DNA from: an uncultured Bacteroidota bacterium
GTDB lineage: Bacteria > Bacteroidota > Rhodothermia > Rhodothermales > Salinibacteraceae
DNA length: 64,000 bases
Reading direction: 5' to 3'
Assembly (NCBI GenBank): GCA_913056185.1
Contig: CAJXLV010000004.1
Coordinates: 62,001-126,000 of the forward strand
Shown here: piece by piece, positions 1 through 8,973 of the stretch
Numbering within the stretch: the first letter of the stretch is position 1
Layout: every line of letters begins with the position of its first letter
Notes under the pieces: model-generated
Told to the model about the DNA's origin: nothing
The model's database searches: none
The model's input: the letters and a program-made list of their open reading frames with translations, nothing else
Program-made: the position numbers and the translations under genes

Positions 1-1296
1 CTGATGGCCAACCCGCAGCAGCTCAACGAGTCCGTCCAGCGGATCATCGAGTACTACGAGCCGACCGCAGAGGACTCGGCCCGGATTGCGGCGGCGAACG
101 CCGCGGACACGGCAATGGCGTCGGCGGGGGACACGTCGGAGGCGACGACGGGGACCGACATTGCCGGCAGCGCGCAGGAGACACCACAGGAGGGCACGTC
201 GTTGTCTGCGCCGGGCGAGGACCAGCCGGGGCCGCAAAATGACCTGCTGGCCCTCATGCAGCCCATGCCAGCCCAGGGCCAGCCCATCTTTGGGCGCGTC
301 TTTGCGTCCGACACCTCCCGCGTGAACGATTTGCTTGCCCGGCCGGAGGTGCAGCGGATGCTTCCCCCGGGCACCGAATTGATGTGGACGTCGAGCCCGC
401 GCCTGACCACCCAGGACGGACGCGAGGCGTATCACCTGCTGGCCGTCCAGGGAGAGCCGGAGCTTGCCGGCGAAGTGGTCACGCAGGCCTCGGTCCAATT
501 CGACCGTCAGACCAACGAGCCGAAGGTGTCGATTACCATGAACTCCGACGGTGCGCGCATCTGGGACCGCATCACCGCGGCCAACGTGGGCGATCAGGTC
601 TCCATTGTTCTCGACGGCATTGTCTACTCCAACGCCACCATTCAGGGGCGCATCTCGGGCGGGCGCACGGAAATCACAGGCCTGGAGTCGCGTCAGGAAG
701 CCCAGGACATCGTCACGGTCCTGCAGTCGGGTCGTCTGCGCACGGACCTCAACATCATCTCCGAGCGGACGGTCGGGCCGAGCCTCGGTGAAGAGTCTAC
801 GCGGGCCGGGTTCATCTCGGTCGTCTCCGGCTTTTTGCTGGTGGTGCTCTTCATGATCATGTACTACCAGACGGCCGGCGTCGTGGCCAATGTGGCCCTG
901 CTGCTCAACGTCATTTTGATTCTGGGCATCCTTGCTGGGTTCGGGGCCACGCTCACCCTGCCCGGGATCGCCGGCATTGTGCTTACCATCGGAATGGCGG
1001 TGGACGCGAACGTCCTCATCTTTGATCGGGTGCGAGAGGAGCAATCCACCGGCAAAACGTTACGGGCCGCGGTCAATGCGGGCTACGAAGAGTCGCTAAG
1101 TGCCATTCTTGACGCCAACATCACGACGTTTTTCGTCGGGGTGATTCTGTATTCCTTCGGGGTGGGGCCGATCAAAGGCTTTGCCGTAACGCTCATGGCA
1201 GGCATCCTGTCGTCTCTCTTCACGGCCATCATTGTGACCCGCATCATCTTCGACTACATGGTCGAGGAACGTCGGCTGCAGGTCAGTTACGGGTAG
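1..1296 (+). CDS. secD: Protein translocase subunit SecD, C-terminal part (5' truncated by window)
   Basis: This is the 3' part of secD; the frame is open from base 1, so the true start lies upstream. SecD works with SecF and SecYEG in the inner membrane and uses the proton motive force to drive late steps of protein export. The visible part holds the end of the periplasmic P1 region (about residues 80-260 of the visible frame) followed by a block of hydrophobic helices. The SecD/RND signature GMAVDANVLIFDRVREE is present near residue 335, and the Asp of that motif is the proton-relay residue in the family. secF follows after 60 bases on the same strand, the usual secDF order. An Ala/Thr/Ser/Glu-rich low-complexity stretch (about residues 20-75) is typical of acidic halophile proteins. 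Confidence 0.95.
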   Translation: MMANPQQLNESVQRIIEYYEPTAEDSARIAAANAADTAMASAGDTSEATTGTDIAGSAQETPQEGTSLSAPGEDQPGPQNDLLALMQPMPAQGQPIFGRVFASDTSRVNDLLARPEVQRMLPPGTELMWTSSPRLTTQDGREAYHLLAVQGEPELAGEVVTQASVQFDRQTNEPKVSITMNSDGARIWDRITAANVGDQVSIVLDGIVYSNATIQGRISGGRTEITGLESRQEAQDIVTVLQSGRLRTDLNIISERTVGPSLGEESTRAGFISVVSGFLLVVLFMIMYYQTAGVVANVALLLNVILILGILAGFGATLTLPGIAGIVLTIGMAVDANVLIFDRVREEQSTGKTLRAAVNAGYEESLSAILDANITTFFVGVILYSFGVGPIKGFAVTLMAGILSSLFTAIIVTRIIFDYMVEERRLQVSYG

Positions 1297-1356
1297 TCCA
1301 CTGCCGCACCGCCCCGCGACGAGACTCTCACTCCGGAAATTGAACCACGCCCCACC

Positions 1357-2268
1357 ATGCGCCTCTTTGAAGATGCCGACTACAGCCTGATCCCGAACCG
1401 ACGGATTGGGTACATGATTTCGGGCACGCTGCTCGTTCTCAGCATCTTGTCGTTACTGTGGCGGGGGCTGGCTCTGGGGATCGACTTTCGGGGCGGTATG
1501 GAGTTTGTCGTGGGCAATACCACCGACATCGCGACCGTAGAGCTGCGCTCCGCCCTGGCGGATGAACTGGCGGACGAGCCGGAGGCCAAGCGCTTCGGCG
1601 AAACAGGGCACCTGATTCGCATCTCGTCGTCCGACGACATTACTGCGGTCGAAAACCGCGTCGTGAACGTGCTGGAGGCGGCGTTTCCAGGGCACGATGT
1701 CCGCATTGAAAAGACCAACGTAGTGGGCCCGCGCTTTGCGGAAGACCTGAAGCGGGGGGCCATTTACGCTGTCTTTGGGGCCCTGCTGGTAATCTTCCTC
1801 TACATCATGATCCGGTTTGAGTGGCGGTACAGCCTCGGGGCCGTGGCGGCTCTGGTGCACGATGTCACAATCACACTGGGACTGTTCTCCATCTTTGCGG
1901 GCGTCGTCCCGTTCTCGCTACAAATCGATCAGTCCATCATCGCGGCCTTTCTTACCATCGTGGGCTACTCGCTTAACGATACGGTGGTGGTGTTCGACCG
2001 GGTGCGCGAGTACGTAAATCTGTTCAAGACGGAGCCCTTCGACGAGATTGTGAACCGCTCCATCAATGCGACCTTGAGCCGTACGGTCGTGACGTCGGTA
2101 ACTACGCTCATCGTCGTCTCAATTCTCTTCTTGTTTGGGGGAGAGGTCCTGCGCGGATTTTCCTTCGCACTCATTATCGGGGTTGTCATTGGTACCTACT
2201 CGTCGATCTTCGTGGCGTCGCCGACCATTGTGGAGCTGGAGCGCCGACTGGAAAAAAGCACCGCGTAG
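1357..2268 (+). CDS. secF: Protein translocase subunit SecF
   Basis: SecF is the partner of SecD in the auxiliary SecDF translocase complex of the inner membrane. The 303-residue length fits the family. It has an N-terminal membrane helix (about residues 17-38), a periplasmic P4-like region with the FRGG-type motif (DFRGGMEFVV, about residue 44), then five hydrophobic helices. The signature YSLNDTVVVFDRVREY sits near residue 205 and parallels the SecD motif. The ATG start lies 60 bases after secD, and cotranscription is likely. No terminator is evident before purA. Confidence 0.96.
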   Translation: MRLFEDADYSLIPNRRIGYMISGTLLVLSILSLLWRGLALGIDFRGGMEFVVGNTTDIATVELRSALADELADEPEAKRFGETGHLIRISSSDDITAVENRVVNVLEAAFPGHDVRIEKTNVVGPRFAEDLKRGAIYAVFGALLVIFLYIMIRFEWRYSLGAVAALVHDVTITLGLFSIFAGVVPFSLQIDQSIIAAFLTIVGYSLNDTVVVFDRVREYVNLFKTEPFDEIVNRSINATLSRTVVTSVTTLIVVSILFLFGGEVLRGFSFALIIGVVIGTYSSIFVASPTIVELERRLEKSTA

Positions 2269-2380
2269 TCTCTGGGGGGCTCCCTTCTGAGAACGAGTCT
2301 CCGGGAAGAGGCTCTGCGGGGCTGCCGCGTTCCGTCGGTGCCTTCTCCTGCCATCGTCTCTTTACTTATCAAACTGTGCC

Positions 2381-3703
2381 ATGCCGGTATCTATTGTAAT
2401 TGGAAGTCAGTGGGGGGACGAAGGAAAAGGAAAAATCGTAGATCTTTTGAGTCCCGAGGTAGACGTGGTGGCGCGCTACCAGGGCGGGGCCAATGCGGGC
2501 CATACCATTGTGTGGGAGAATGAGGATGGGGATACCGATGAGTTTGTGCTCCACCTCGTGCCGAGTGGGATCTTCCACGAAGGGGTGACCTGCGTGATTG
2601 GGAACGGGGTGGTCTTGGATCCCAAAGCGGTGCTCGACGAGATTGAAAAGATTGAATCGCTGGGCATCGATGTGGAAGGGCGGCTGAAGATTTCCCACAA
2701 CGCCCACCTTATCATGCCGTACCACAAGGCCATCGAGGCGGCCCAGGAAGAGGAACGGGCTTCGGCCTCGGACGACGACGAAATTGGCACCACGGGCCGC
2801 GGCATTGGCCCGGCCTATACCGATAAGTTTGCCCGCACGGGGATCCGCGTGGTGGACCTGCTCGACGAGGAGGCGCTGCGCCGCAAGCTCCGTCGCTCCA
2901 TCGAGGAAAAAAATGCCATTCTCCGAGACATCTACGACGCGGAAGCCCTCGACGTGGATCGCATTGTGGAGGAGTACGTGGCCTTCGACCAGAAAATCGA
3001 CGACTACGTCACTGATACGTCGAAGTACCTGGCCGGCGCCCTCGACGAGGGGGGGCGCGTACTGGCGGAGGGGGCGCAGGGGTCGCTGCTCGACGTGGAC
3101 TTTGGCAGTTACCCGTACGTCACCTCCAGCCACCCCACGGCGGGCGGCTGCTGCACCGGCCTGGGCGTTGCCCCCACCGCAATTGATCGCGTCCTGGGCA
3201 TTGCCAAGGCGTACTGCACGCGCGTGGGCAATGGGCCCTTCCCGACGGAGCTTCAGAACGAAGCCGGCGAGCAGCTGCGGCAAAAGGGGGCTGAGTTTGG
3301 GGCCACGACGGGCCGCCCGCGCCGCTGCGGCTGGCTCGATCTCGTGGCGCTCCGCTACACCAGCATGATCAACGGCTTCAGCGAGCTGGCCATTACTAAG
3401 CTCGACATCCTCTCGGGCATGGACACGCTCAAGGTGTGTACGCAGTACCGCTACGACGGCAAAACCACGCGCCGCTTTCCCAGCGAGCCGCAGTCGCTGG
3501 AGCGGGTGGAACCGATCTACGAATCTCTCCCCGGCTGGGAAGCCGACATTACCGGCGTGCAGCACGCTGCAGACCTGCCGGTGCATGCACGAGAGTATCT
3601 CGCGTTCATTGCGGACTACCTGGACGTGGAGGTGGGGCTTGTCTCCAACGGGCCGCGGCGCGACCAGATCATCACGGATGTGCAGCCCATGGCGACGGCG
3701 TAA
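2381..3703 (+). CDS. purA: Adenylosuccinate synthetase
   Basis: PurA joins IMP and aspartate at the expense of GTP to give adenylosuccinate, the first committed step to AMP. The cytosolic enzyme is 440 residues, the usual length. The N-terminal GTP loop GSQWGDEGKGKIVDLL is at residues 8-23, with catalytic Asp and His residues expected in the first 45 (GGANAGHTIV is seen). Further family motifs are TTGRGIGPAYTDK near residue 140 and TRVGNGPFPTEL near 280. The ATG start places the P-loop at the normal position. It is preceded by 112 bases with no clear terminator after secF and followed by a sensor kinase after 77 bases, so a shared transcript is possible. Confidence 0.97.
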   Translation: MPVSIVIGSQWGDEGKGKIVDLLSPEVDVVARYQGGANAGHTIVWENEDGDTDEFVLHLVPSGIFHEGVTCVIGNGVVLDPKAVLDEIEKIESLGIDVEGRLKISHNAHLIMPYHKAIEAAQEEERASASDDDEIGTTGRGIGPAYTDKFARTGIRVVDLLDEEALRRKLRRSIEEKNAILRDIYDAEALDVDRIVEEYVAFDQKIDDYVTDTSKYLAGALDEGGRVLAEGAQGSLLDVDFGSYPYVTSSHPTAGGCCTGLGVAPTAIDRVLGIAKAYCTRVGNGPFPTELQNEAGEQLRQKGAEFGATTGRPRRCGWLDLVALRYTSMINGFSELAITKLDILSGMDTLKVCTQYRYDGKTTRRFPSEPQSLERVEPIYESLPGWEADITGVQHAADLPVHAREYLAFIADYLDVEVGLVSNGPRRDQIITDVQPMATA

Positions 3704-3780
3704 TGAGACGGCGGTACAGGACGATGGTCGAAAGGAAGCACGGCGTACAGGCGTCTTTCTGAGCAAAACTCTGCGGTGTC

Positions 3781-5190
3781 ATGGACGCCTACCGGTGGTC
3801 GGCCCGGCTCAAGATCGGGCTCATTGTGTTTGCCGGGATCATCGCGGTGGCGTCGCTCTGGTATACGCAGCGCCTTGTGGATCGGCTGCAGCATCGCGAG
3901 CAGGCGGTCATTCAGCTATGGGCCGATGCCCTGGCGCAGGTGGTGAAGACGCAGCAGGCCTCCAATCCCCACCGCGAGGATTTCCGACGGCTGGGTGCGC
4001 TGCTTCAGTCCGGTTCGCTTCCCGGTGCCGACACGCTCTCTGCAGAGCGCCGGGCGGACCTGCGCGCGGCGGTGGAGTGGGCCCAGGGCATGCCGCCAAC
4101 GCGTGAGTTCAACTTTATCCTGAACGAAATCCTGGAGCCCAACCAGTTTGGGGTTCCGGCCATCATTACCGACTCGACTCAAACGCGTCCCCTTTCGTGG
4201 CAGAATGTGGGCGTGCCGGACACGCTCCTCGCCCCGCCGACCTACGACTCGACGGGGGCACTGGCCCGGCTGCGCGATAAGCTTTCGGCCATGAAAACAG
4301 GCTTCGAGCCCATTCCCATCCGCATCGATCTGCCAAAGGAGCGTCCCCAGGCGGAAGGGCCGCGAGAGCTCACGCAGTATGTCTTCTACGATGAGTCGGC
4401 CCTCATCACTGAGCTCCGCATTTTTCCCTGGGTGCAGCTGGTGTTTGTGGGCCTGTTTGTGGCGGTGGGGTACGTGGGCTTTTCGTACATCCGCCGTAGC
4501 GAGCAGAGTAGCCTGTGGATGGGAATGGCACGGGAGGCGGCGCACCAGCTGGGCACGCCTCTAACCAGCTTGCTGGGGTGGATTGAGATGCTCCGCTCTC
4601 CGAATCTGGAGGCGAGCACGCGGGCAGAGGCGCTCGATGAGATTGAGAACGACGTGGAGCGCCTCCAGCGCGTGGCCGATCGGTTTTCGGATATTGGCTC
4701 TCAGCCCAAGCTGGAGCGCTGCGACCTGGTGCCGATTGTGGAACAGACGGCTGCGTATCTGCGCCGCCGCATCCCCCGGCAGGGACAGTCGATTCAGCTG
4801 TCGCTCGATCTGCCGGACGCGCTCTGGGCGGAGGCGAACGAGGAGCTGTTCGCGTGGGTGCTGGAGAACCTTCTGAAGAACGCCCTTGACGCGATTGAGG
4901 ACGCCGAGGGGGCGATTGCGGTCACGGGGCGAGAGGAGGGCGGCACGGTCTACCTCGATGTGCAAGACACCGGCTGTGGCATCGAACGACAGCAGTGGAA
5001 AAATGTCTTCCGCCCCGGCTACAGCACCAAGCAGCGCGGGTGGGGCCTGGGGCTGAGCCTGGCGCGCCGCGTGGTGGAAACCTACCACGGGGGCCGCCTG
5101 GAATTGGTCACGTCGGCCGTGGGCGAAGGGTCAACGTTCCGCATTGCGGTGCCGACCGCAGAAAAAGCGGCCGCGAGCGAGGCGGCGTGA
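3781..5190 (+). CDS. Membrane sensor histidine kinase
   Basis: This is a 469-residue two-component sensor kinase. A first membrane helix lies at about residues 10-28 and a second at about 212-235, enclosing a periplasmic sensor region with no recognised fold. The cytoplasmic part has the phosphoacceptor H-box AREAAHQLGTPLTSL (His near residue 254), the N-box ENLLKNALDA near 361, the G1 box DVQDTGCGIE near 394 and the G2 box RGWGLGLSLA near 421, so the HATPase domain looks intact. The H-box reads HQLGTP rather than HELRTP, a variant common in Bacteroidota-type kinases. No response regulator gene is adjacent, so its partner is unknown. It ends 23 bases before the stop of the convergent downstream gene. 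Confidence 0.9.
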   Translation: MDAYRWSARLKIGLIVFAGIIAVASLWYTQRLVDRLQHREQAVIQLWADALAQVVKTQQASNPHREDFRRLGALLQSGSLPGADTLSAERRADLRAAVEWAQGMPPTREFNFILNEILEPNQFGVPAIITDSTQTRPLSWQNVGVPDTLLAPPTYDSTGALARLRDKLSAMKTGFEPIPIRIDLPKERPQAEGPRELTQYVFYDESALITELRIFPWVQLVFVGLFVAVGYVGFSYIRRSEQSSLWMGMAREAAHQLGTPLTSLLGWIEMLRSPNLEASTRAEALDEIENDVERLQRVADRFSDIGSQPKLERCDLVPIVEQTAAYLRRRIPRQGQSIQLSLDLPDALWAEANEELFAWVLENLLKNALDAIEDAEGAIAVTGREEGGTVYLDVQDTGCGIERQQWKNVFRPGYSTKQRGWGLGLSLARRVVETYHGGRLELVTSAVGEGSTFRIAVPTAEKAAASEAA

Positions 5191-5213
5191 CGCGAATCCG
5201 GCGCCGCGTGCCG

Positions 5214-6500
5214 CTACGGCCGCGGAGGAGACGGGTGGAGGCGCGAACGAAGCGAATTGACGGGGACGGTAGGCGAGAGGACGATGAAGATGTCGTCTCG
5301 ATTCCGCCAGAGCAGACCCGTGGCACTGCTCTGTGTGTGGCGAATGGGCTGCTTGTGCGGGGCCAGTGCTTTGCGGATCTCCGTGGAGAGGGGGGAGCTG
5401 CCGCTTCGGGTCGCGAGGGCGTAGCTGTAAGCAAACGCGGCGATGCGCCCTGTGGTGCTGCTGTCGCGGTACAGGGCGACGGGCACGGGGAGATCCGACG
5501 GCAGCATCACGCGCCCCACGCCCGCAAGAGAGGCGTGCGCAAGGGCCGGAAGCTGTACGCGCCGGGCCCAGGTGGAGGCGATGTAGGCCTCTGCGTCTGT
5601 TCGGCTGGTCAGGGAGGTATCGAGAGAGACGGTGGTGGCCTGAGTCGCCAAGAAGGGGAGGAGCGATTCCTCTGAGGGGGAGGACGGCGAGGAGCCGAAC
5701 GGCTGAAGCAGATAGAGGGCGCCGATGCCCGCGACGAGCAGGGCCGCCCCAAACAGCGTCCCGAGGGGCGAACGCGAGGCCCCCCCGCTACGGGACGGGG
5801 ACGCGTCCGGGGCGTCCGGGGTCTCAGGGGGAGCTGCAGAGGAGCGACCAGCACGCGCTTCGGTGAGTGTCGACGCCACGCGCGACCGCAGCGTGGACGG
5901 CAGCGGTGAGTATTCTGCGGCGAGCCAGCTTCGCAGCGCCGCCCGTAGGTCCGCGTCGGAAAAGGCGGCGTCCACGAGCGCGAACTGGGCGTCAGGGAGC
6001 ACCGATTGGAGAGCGGGCCGGAGGGAACGGGGCGCTGCCGACGCTCCGGGCTTTGGAAGGGAGGCGGTTGCGGACGTGTCGGGCGCGAGGGCAGCGGCTG
6101 CGAGTGCAAAGCGGGCCGAGGGCGAGCACGTGGCCAATGCGACGGGAAGGGCCTCTTTGAGGAGCGACTCCGCCACGGTTTGCTGCAGCGGATCGGGGGA
6201 GGCGGTCTCGGCAGACGGAGCGGCGGTGGACGATACGCCCGCGCCCTCGTCCGGCAGGGCCGCCTCGGCCAGAAGCATGTGGAGCCAGCGTGGGAGGGCC
6301 TCTTGGAGCGCCGCCGCCGAGCGGGACTCGGGCTGGTTCGAGGGGGGCGTCGGCGACGCCTCGGACGCCGCTGCTCGCCGATAGGCCTGCACGACGGGGG
6401 GCGGCGCCGCCTCGCGGCCCACAGTGACCGCAGCGGCCGCGTACAGGGCCGGAAGGGCGTCGAGAAGCGACGAGTCGTTGGGGGACGCAGCAGAAGACAT
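5214..6500 (-). CDS. Hypothetical single-pass membrane protein, Ala/Ser/Pro-rich
   Basis: I do not recognise this family. The frame is open further upstream, but the first residues there look non-coding; ATG at 6500 (protein beginning MSSAASPNDSS) is preferred, giving 428 residues. The N-terminal half contains several similar Ala/Leu-rich helical segments, each with an ALP or LLP motif (about residues 12-30, 62-85, 110-140, 160-195). A Ser/Pro linker precedes a single membrane helix at about residues 242-264, with a roughly 160-residue C-terminal domain. That domain ends in a WRNRDD-containing strand that faintly resembles the C-terminus of membrane anti-sigma factors, but no sigma factor is adjacent. 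It converges on the sensor kinase gene. Confidence 0.7.
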   Translation of the reverse strand: MSSAASPNDSSLLDALPALYAAAAVTVGREAAPPPVVQAYRRAAASEASPTPPSNQPESRSAAALQEALPRWLHMLLAEAALPDEGAGVSSTAAPSAETASPDPLQQTVAESLLKEALPVALATCSPSARFALAAAALAPDTSATASLPKPGASAAPRSLRPALQSVLPDAQFALVDAAFSDADLRAALRSWLAAEYSPLPSTLRSRVASTLTEARAGRSSAAPPETPDAPDASPSRSGGASRSPLGTLFGAALLVAGIGALYLLQPFGSSPSSPSEESLLPFLATQATTVSLDTSLTSRTDAEAYIASTWARRVQLPALAHASLAGVGRVMLPSDLPVPVALYRDSSTTGRIAAFAYSYALATRSGSSPLSTEIRKALAPHKQPIRHTQSSATGLLWRNRDDIFIVLSPTVPVNSLRSRLHPSPPRP

Positions 6501-6837
6501 ATACGAGGCGCCGCGCCGACGCGCAGCAGCTACACAGGTGAGAAGATGCAAGGGGATGGCTCCGCTCCGACTCTTCTTGACTTCTCCCCTGGCTAATGCC
6601 GGAGGAGGGACGGCTCCTTCGCGCATCCTCAATACTCTAAGCAGGATCACAAGTCCCTGGACGAGCCGCGGGCCTTTCTCGCAGAATAGGGGTGTGGCGA
6701 AGGCCCCGACCGAGGCAAAGCACGTGCGCCCCGCGTTCCTGTTGGGGGGCCATCTACCGGGACGCATCCCGGAAGAGAGAGCCCGGAGAACAGCGCACCG
6801 TCGGCCTCCGAGAAGGCATACGGCGGGGGCGGGCCAA
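6501..6837. other. Non-coding interval between two minus-strand genes
   Basis: This 337-base spacer lies upstream of the gene starting at 6500 and downstream of the SAM hydrolase stop at 6838. It contains the small transposon derivative at 6578-6640. I see no convincing gene, RNA or terminator in the rest. Confidence 0.5.
6578..6640 (-). mobile_element. Short non-autonomous derivative (MITE) of the tnpB element, ends only
   Basis: This ~60-base element carries both termini of the tnpB transposon at 8970-10790 and nothing between them. One end reads TTGACTTCTCCCC followed by an imperfect hairpin (GGCTAATGCC). The other reads CTCAATACT followed by CTAA. On the tnpB-strand orientation it begins TTAG-AGTATTGAG and ends GGGGAGAAGTCAA, matching the full element and the copy at 61036-61099. 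It would need TnpA-like activity in trans to move. It lies in the 5' region of the minus-strand gene starting at 6500. Confidence 0.75.
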
Positions 6838-7689
6838 TCACTCGGACGTGTTTTCGAAAAGGAGTTTTACAGAATCGCCTTTTCGTATGTCCAGGAGCTC
6901 CGCTGCGTTCCCCCCGTTGACGGCCACCTCCAGGTGGTCCGTGCTCCCAAAAAGAAGCAACGGGTCTCCCTCCGACACAGCTCCGTAGGTGGGCTGGAGT
7001 TCGTGCAGGACGGTGTTGCCGGTGTAGGTCTTGAGCGGCGGAAGGTCCTCGAGCGGCGCCGCGGCGTCGAGCCCCGCTGCTTCCGCCAGGGTAGAGCGGC
7101 GAATGTTAGTGATGCAATTCCCAAAATGATCGATGTGTACGACCCACCCCTGCACCGTTCGCGCATCGGCCGAAGGGGTCGCCCAGCGGAGCGGCTTCAG
7201 CGTGTCGATCGGCGTCCCAATCTCGTTCACCGCTCGTCCGGCGGCGAGGTGGGCCGCCGCGGGGGCAAAGATGTCGCGGCCGTGGAACGTGGTGCTGGGG
7301 GCATTGCTCCGCCAGAACGCAGGGGCGTCGAGCTCGACCGCGGCATCGGGGGAGGCCTGGTTCAACACAAGAGGAAAGACCCCATTGTCCGGGCCCACAA
7401 ACCACTGATCGTTGGCCCGGAGCGCCACGGCCCGCCGGTCCGTCCCCACGCCCGGGTCCACCACCACCAGGTGCACCGCATCGTCGGGGAAGTAGGGGCC
7501 AGCTGTGCGCAGGACAAACGCCGCCTCCATCACGTCCTGCGGGCTGATCTCGTGGGTCACGTCCACAAAGCGCGCCTGCGGACAAATGTCGAGCATGGTC
7601 CCCTTCATCGCCGGCACGTATCCGTCCTCGGTGCCAAAGTCGGTCGTGAGCGTGATGACGGGAGCAGGGGGCTGAGAGGCAGAGGGCAT
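6838..7689 (-). CDS. SAM hydroxide adenosyltransferase (DUF62 / SAM hydrolase family)
   Basis: This 283-residue protein belongs to the DUF62 family, which hydrolyses S-adenosyl-L-methionine to adenosine and methionine and is related to the SalL chlorinase and FlA fluorinase. Seen near the N-terminus are LTTDFGTEDGYVPAMKG (residues 13-29), VTHEI and VVVDPGVGTDRRAVALR (about 73-90), which hold the Asp and Arg/His positions typical of the hydrolase branch. A smaller C-terminal beta domain follows. The longer fluorinase-specific loop is not obvious, so hydrolase activity is more likely than halogenation. It is divergent from the GbsR-type regulator starting at 7907, and a palindrome in the shared 217-base region could be a regulatory site. 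Confidence 0.9.
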   Translation of the reverse strand: MPSASQPPAPVITLTTDFGTEDGYVPAMKGTMLDICPQARFVDVTHEISPQDVMEAAFVLRTAGPYFPDDAVHLVVVDPGVGTDRRAVALRANDQWFVGPDNGVFPLVLNQASPDAAVELDAPAFWRSNAPSTTFHGRDIFAPAAAHLAAGRAVNEIGTPIDTLKPLRWATPSADARTVQGWVVHIDHFGNCITNIRRSTLAEAAGLDAAAPLEDLPPLKTYTGNTVLHELQPTYGAVSEGDPLLLFGSTDHLEVAVNGGNAAELLDIRKGDSVKLLFENTSE

Positions 7690-7766
7690 ACGGGCGGAGA
7701 CGCAGTGAGAAAGATCGGGCGGAAGATGGGGCGTTGCACAGGCAGCAGGGTCCGCAAAATGTTTTC

Positions 7767-7782
7767 GTGCACTGCAGTGTAC
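7767..7782. promoter_or_regulatory. 16-bp near-perfect palindrome between divergent genes (candidate operator)
   Basis: GTGCACTGCAGTGTAC is a dyad with seven of eight base pairs matched. It sits in the 217-base divergent region between the SAM hydrolase and the GbsR/MarR-type regulator, a position fitting an autoregulatory operator. The link to the adjacent regulator is inference. Confidence 0.35.
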
Positions 7783-7906
7783 AAACTGGCGTCCGTGATG
7801 TGTAGCCGGGCCGCGCCGCAGAGAAACAATTTGGGGGGATTTCGGAGTAAGGTTTTCTCATAGTACCCCGATTTTTCGTAGCCACGGCCCTGTAGCGGCA
7901 GCGCTC

Positions 7907-8575
7907 ATGACCGCCCCCGACTCCTCGTCCTCGTCCTCGTCTCCTTCGGTCCCGGATGCGCGAGTGACAGACGTGGGGCCGAGCCCGCGAGCCGAAGCTG
8001 CGGTGGACCGATTCGTGTCGCTCTGGGGCGAGATGGCATCGGCCTGGGGCATCAACCGCACGATGGCCAAAATTCACGCGCTGCTTTACTGCTCGAACGC
8101 TCCCCTCAACACCGACCAGATCATGGACCGGCTGGACGTGAGCCGCGGAAACGCGAGCATGAACCTCCGCTCGCTTGCCGAATGGAACCTGATCGAGAAA
8201 ACGCAGCGGGCCGACTCTCGGAAAAACTATTACGAGGCGGAGAAAGACGTCTGGCGGATTACGGCCCGTATTATCGAGGAGCGGCAGCGCCGCGAGGTGC
8301 ACCCCGTGCGCACCCGGTTGAGAGGGTGCGCAGAGTTGCTGGTGGAAGAGGGCGAATCCCTCGAGGAGCGTCCAGTCGCCGAGCGGGACCTCCACCGCCG
8401 GTTCGAGCGCCTCACTCAGCTCATGAAGGTACTGGAAGGGGTGTCCGAAGCCCTGCTTCCTCTCGTCCGCAACAAAAACATCGATCAGATCGAGCGGCTG
8501 CTCGAGGTCGCCCTGCGGCTTGGCGGCACGGAGCCATCTTCTTCGAGATCGCCCTCGTCCGAGTCCCCTCGCTAA
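7907..8575 (+). CDS. GbsR/MarR-family transcriptional regulator
   Basis: This 222-residue winged-helix protein resembles GbsR, the choline/betaine-responsive MarR-like regulator family. After a Ser/Pro-rich N-terminal tail (residues 1-25), a helical segment ([18 protein letters not shown], about 33-50) leads into the winged helix: [21 protein letters not shown], then a recognition-helix region [18 protein letters not shown], then the wing [17 protein letters not shown]. The C-terminal 100 residues are helical and probably mediate dimerisation. The ATG at 7907 is the first good start. A betaine-type (BCCT) transporter begins far downstream at 62560, so a role in osmolyte control is possible but not shown by adjacency. 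The yraN-like gene follows 26 bases later. Confidence 0.85.
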   Translation: MTAPDSSSSSSSPSVPDARVTDVGPSPRAEAAVDRFVSLWGEMASAWGINRTMAKIHALLYCSNAPLNTDQIMDRLDVSRGNASMNLRSLAEWNLIEKTQRADSRKNYYEAEKDVWRITARIIEERQRREVHPVRTRLRGCAELLVEEGESLEERPVAERDLHRRFERLTQLMKVLEGVSEALLPLVRNKNIDQIERLLEVALRLGGTEPSSSRSPSSESPR

Positions 8576-8601
8576 CGCCTTCGACGTTCCCCTCGAGCCC
8601 G

Positions 8602-8973
8602 ATGACGACCACCAACGACATTGGCGACCGCGGAGAAAATGTGGCGGCCACCCACCTGGAGGCTGCAGGCTACCGCGTGCTGGAACGCAACTACCACTTC
8701 GAGCGGAACGAGGTGGACCTCGTGTGCTACGACCCGGACGCGGGTGGGGAACTGGTGTTTGTGGAGGTCAAAACCCGCAGTGGCACGCAGTTTGGCCCGC
8801 CCGAGGCCTCCATCACGGAGGAAAAGCAGGCCGCGCTCGCCAAGGTGGCCCAGGCCTATCTGCACGAGCGCCAGTTCGAGGGTGCTCCGGCCCGGTTCGA
8901 CGTAGTGACGGTGCTTCTTACCGACGCGGAGCCGGAGGTGAACCACTACGAAAACGCCTTCTGGATGGGTTGA
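8602..8973 (+). CDS. yraN: UPF0102 / YraN-family endonuclease-like protein
   Basis: This 123-residue protein has the PD-(D/E)XK-like core of the YraN family: [20 protein letters not shown] at residues 8-27, [15 protein letters not shown] (catalytic-type E and D) near 31-45, and [10 protein letters not shown] (E-x-K) near 52-61. The family function is unclear; a nuclease or Holliday-junction-related role is proposed from fold. ATG at 8602 is chosen because the family motif begins directly after it, although the frame is open upstream through the regulator gene. The stop codon TGA at 8971-8973 lies inside the terminal TTGAC of the tnpB element, so the transposon supplies the stop. The original C-terminus may have been slightly different. 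Confidence 0.9.
   Translation: MTTTNDIGDRGENVAATHLEAAGYRVLERNYHFERNEVDLVCYDPDAGGELVFVEVKTRSGTQFGPPEASITEEKQAALAKVAQAYLHERQFEGAPARFDVVTVLLTDAEPEVNHYENAFWMG

Noticed and set aside
6838-7689. Fluorinase or chlorinase function for the DUF62 protein
   Set aside because: The sequence lacks an obvious fluorinase-specific loop and has no halogen-metabolism neighbours; SAM hydrolase is the simpler call.
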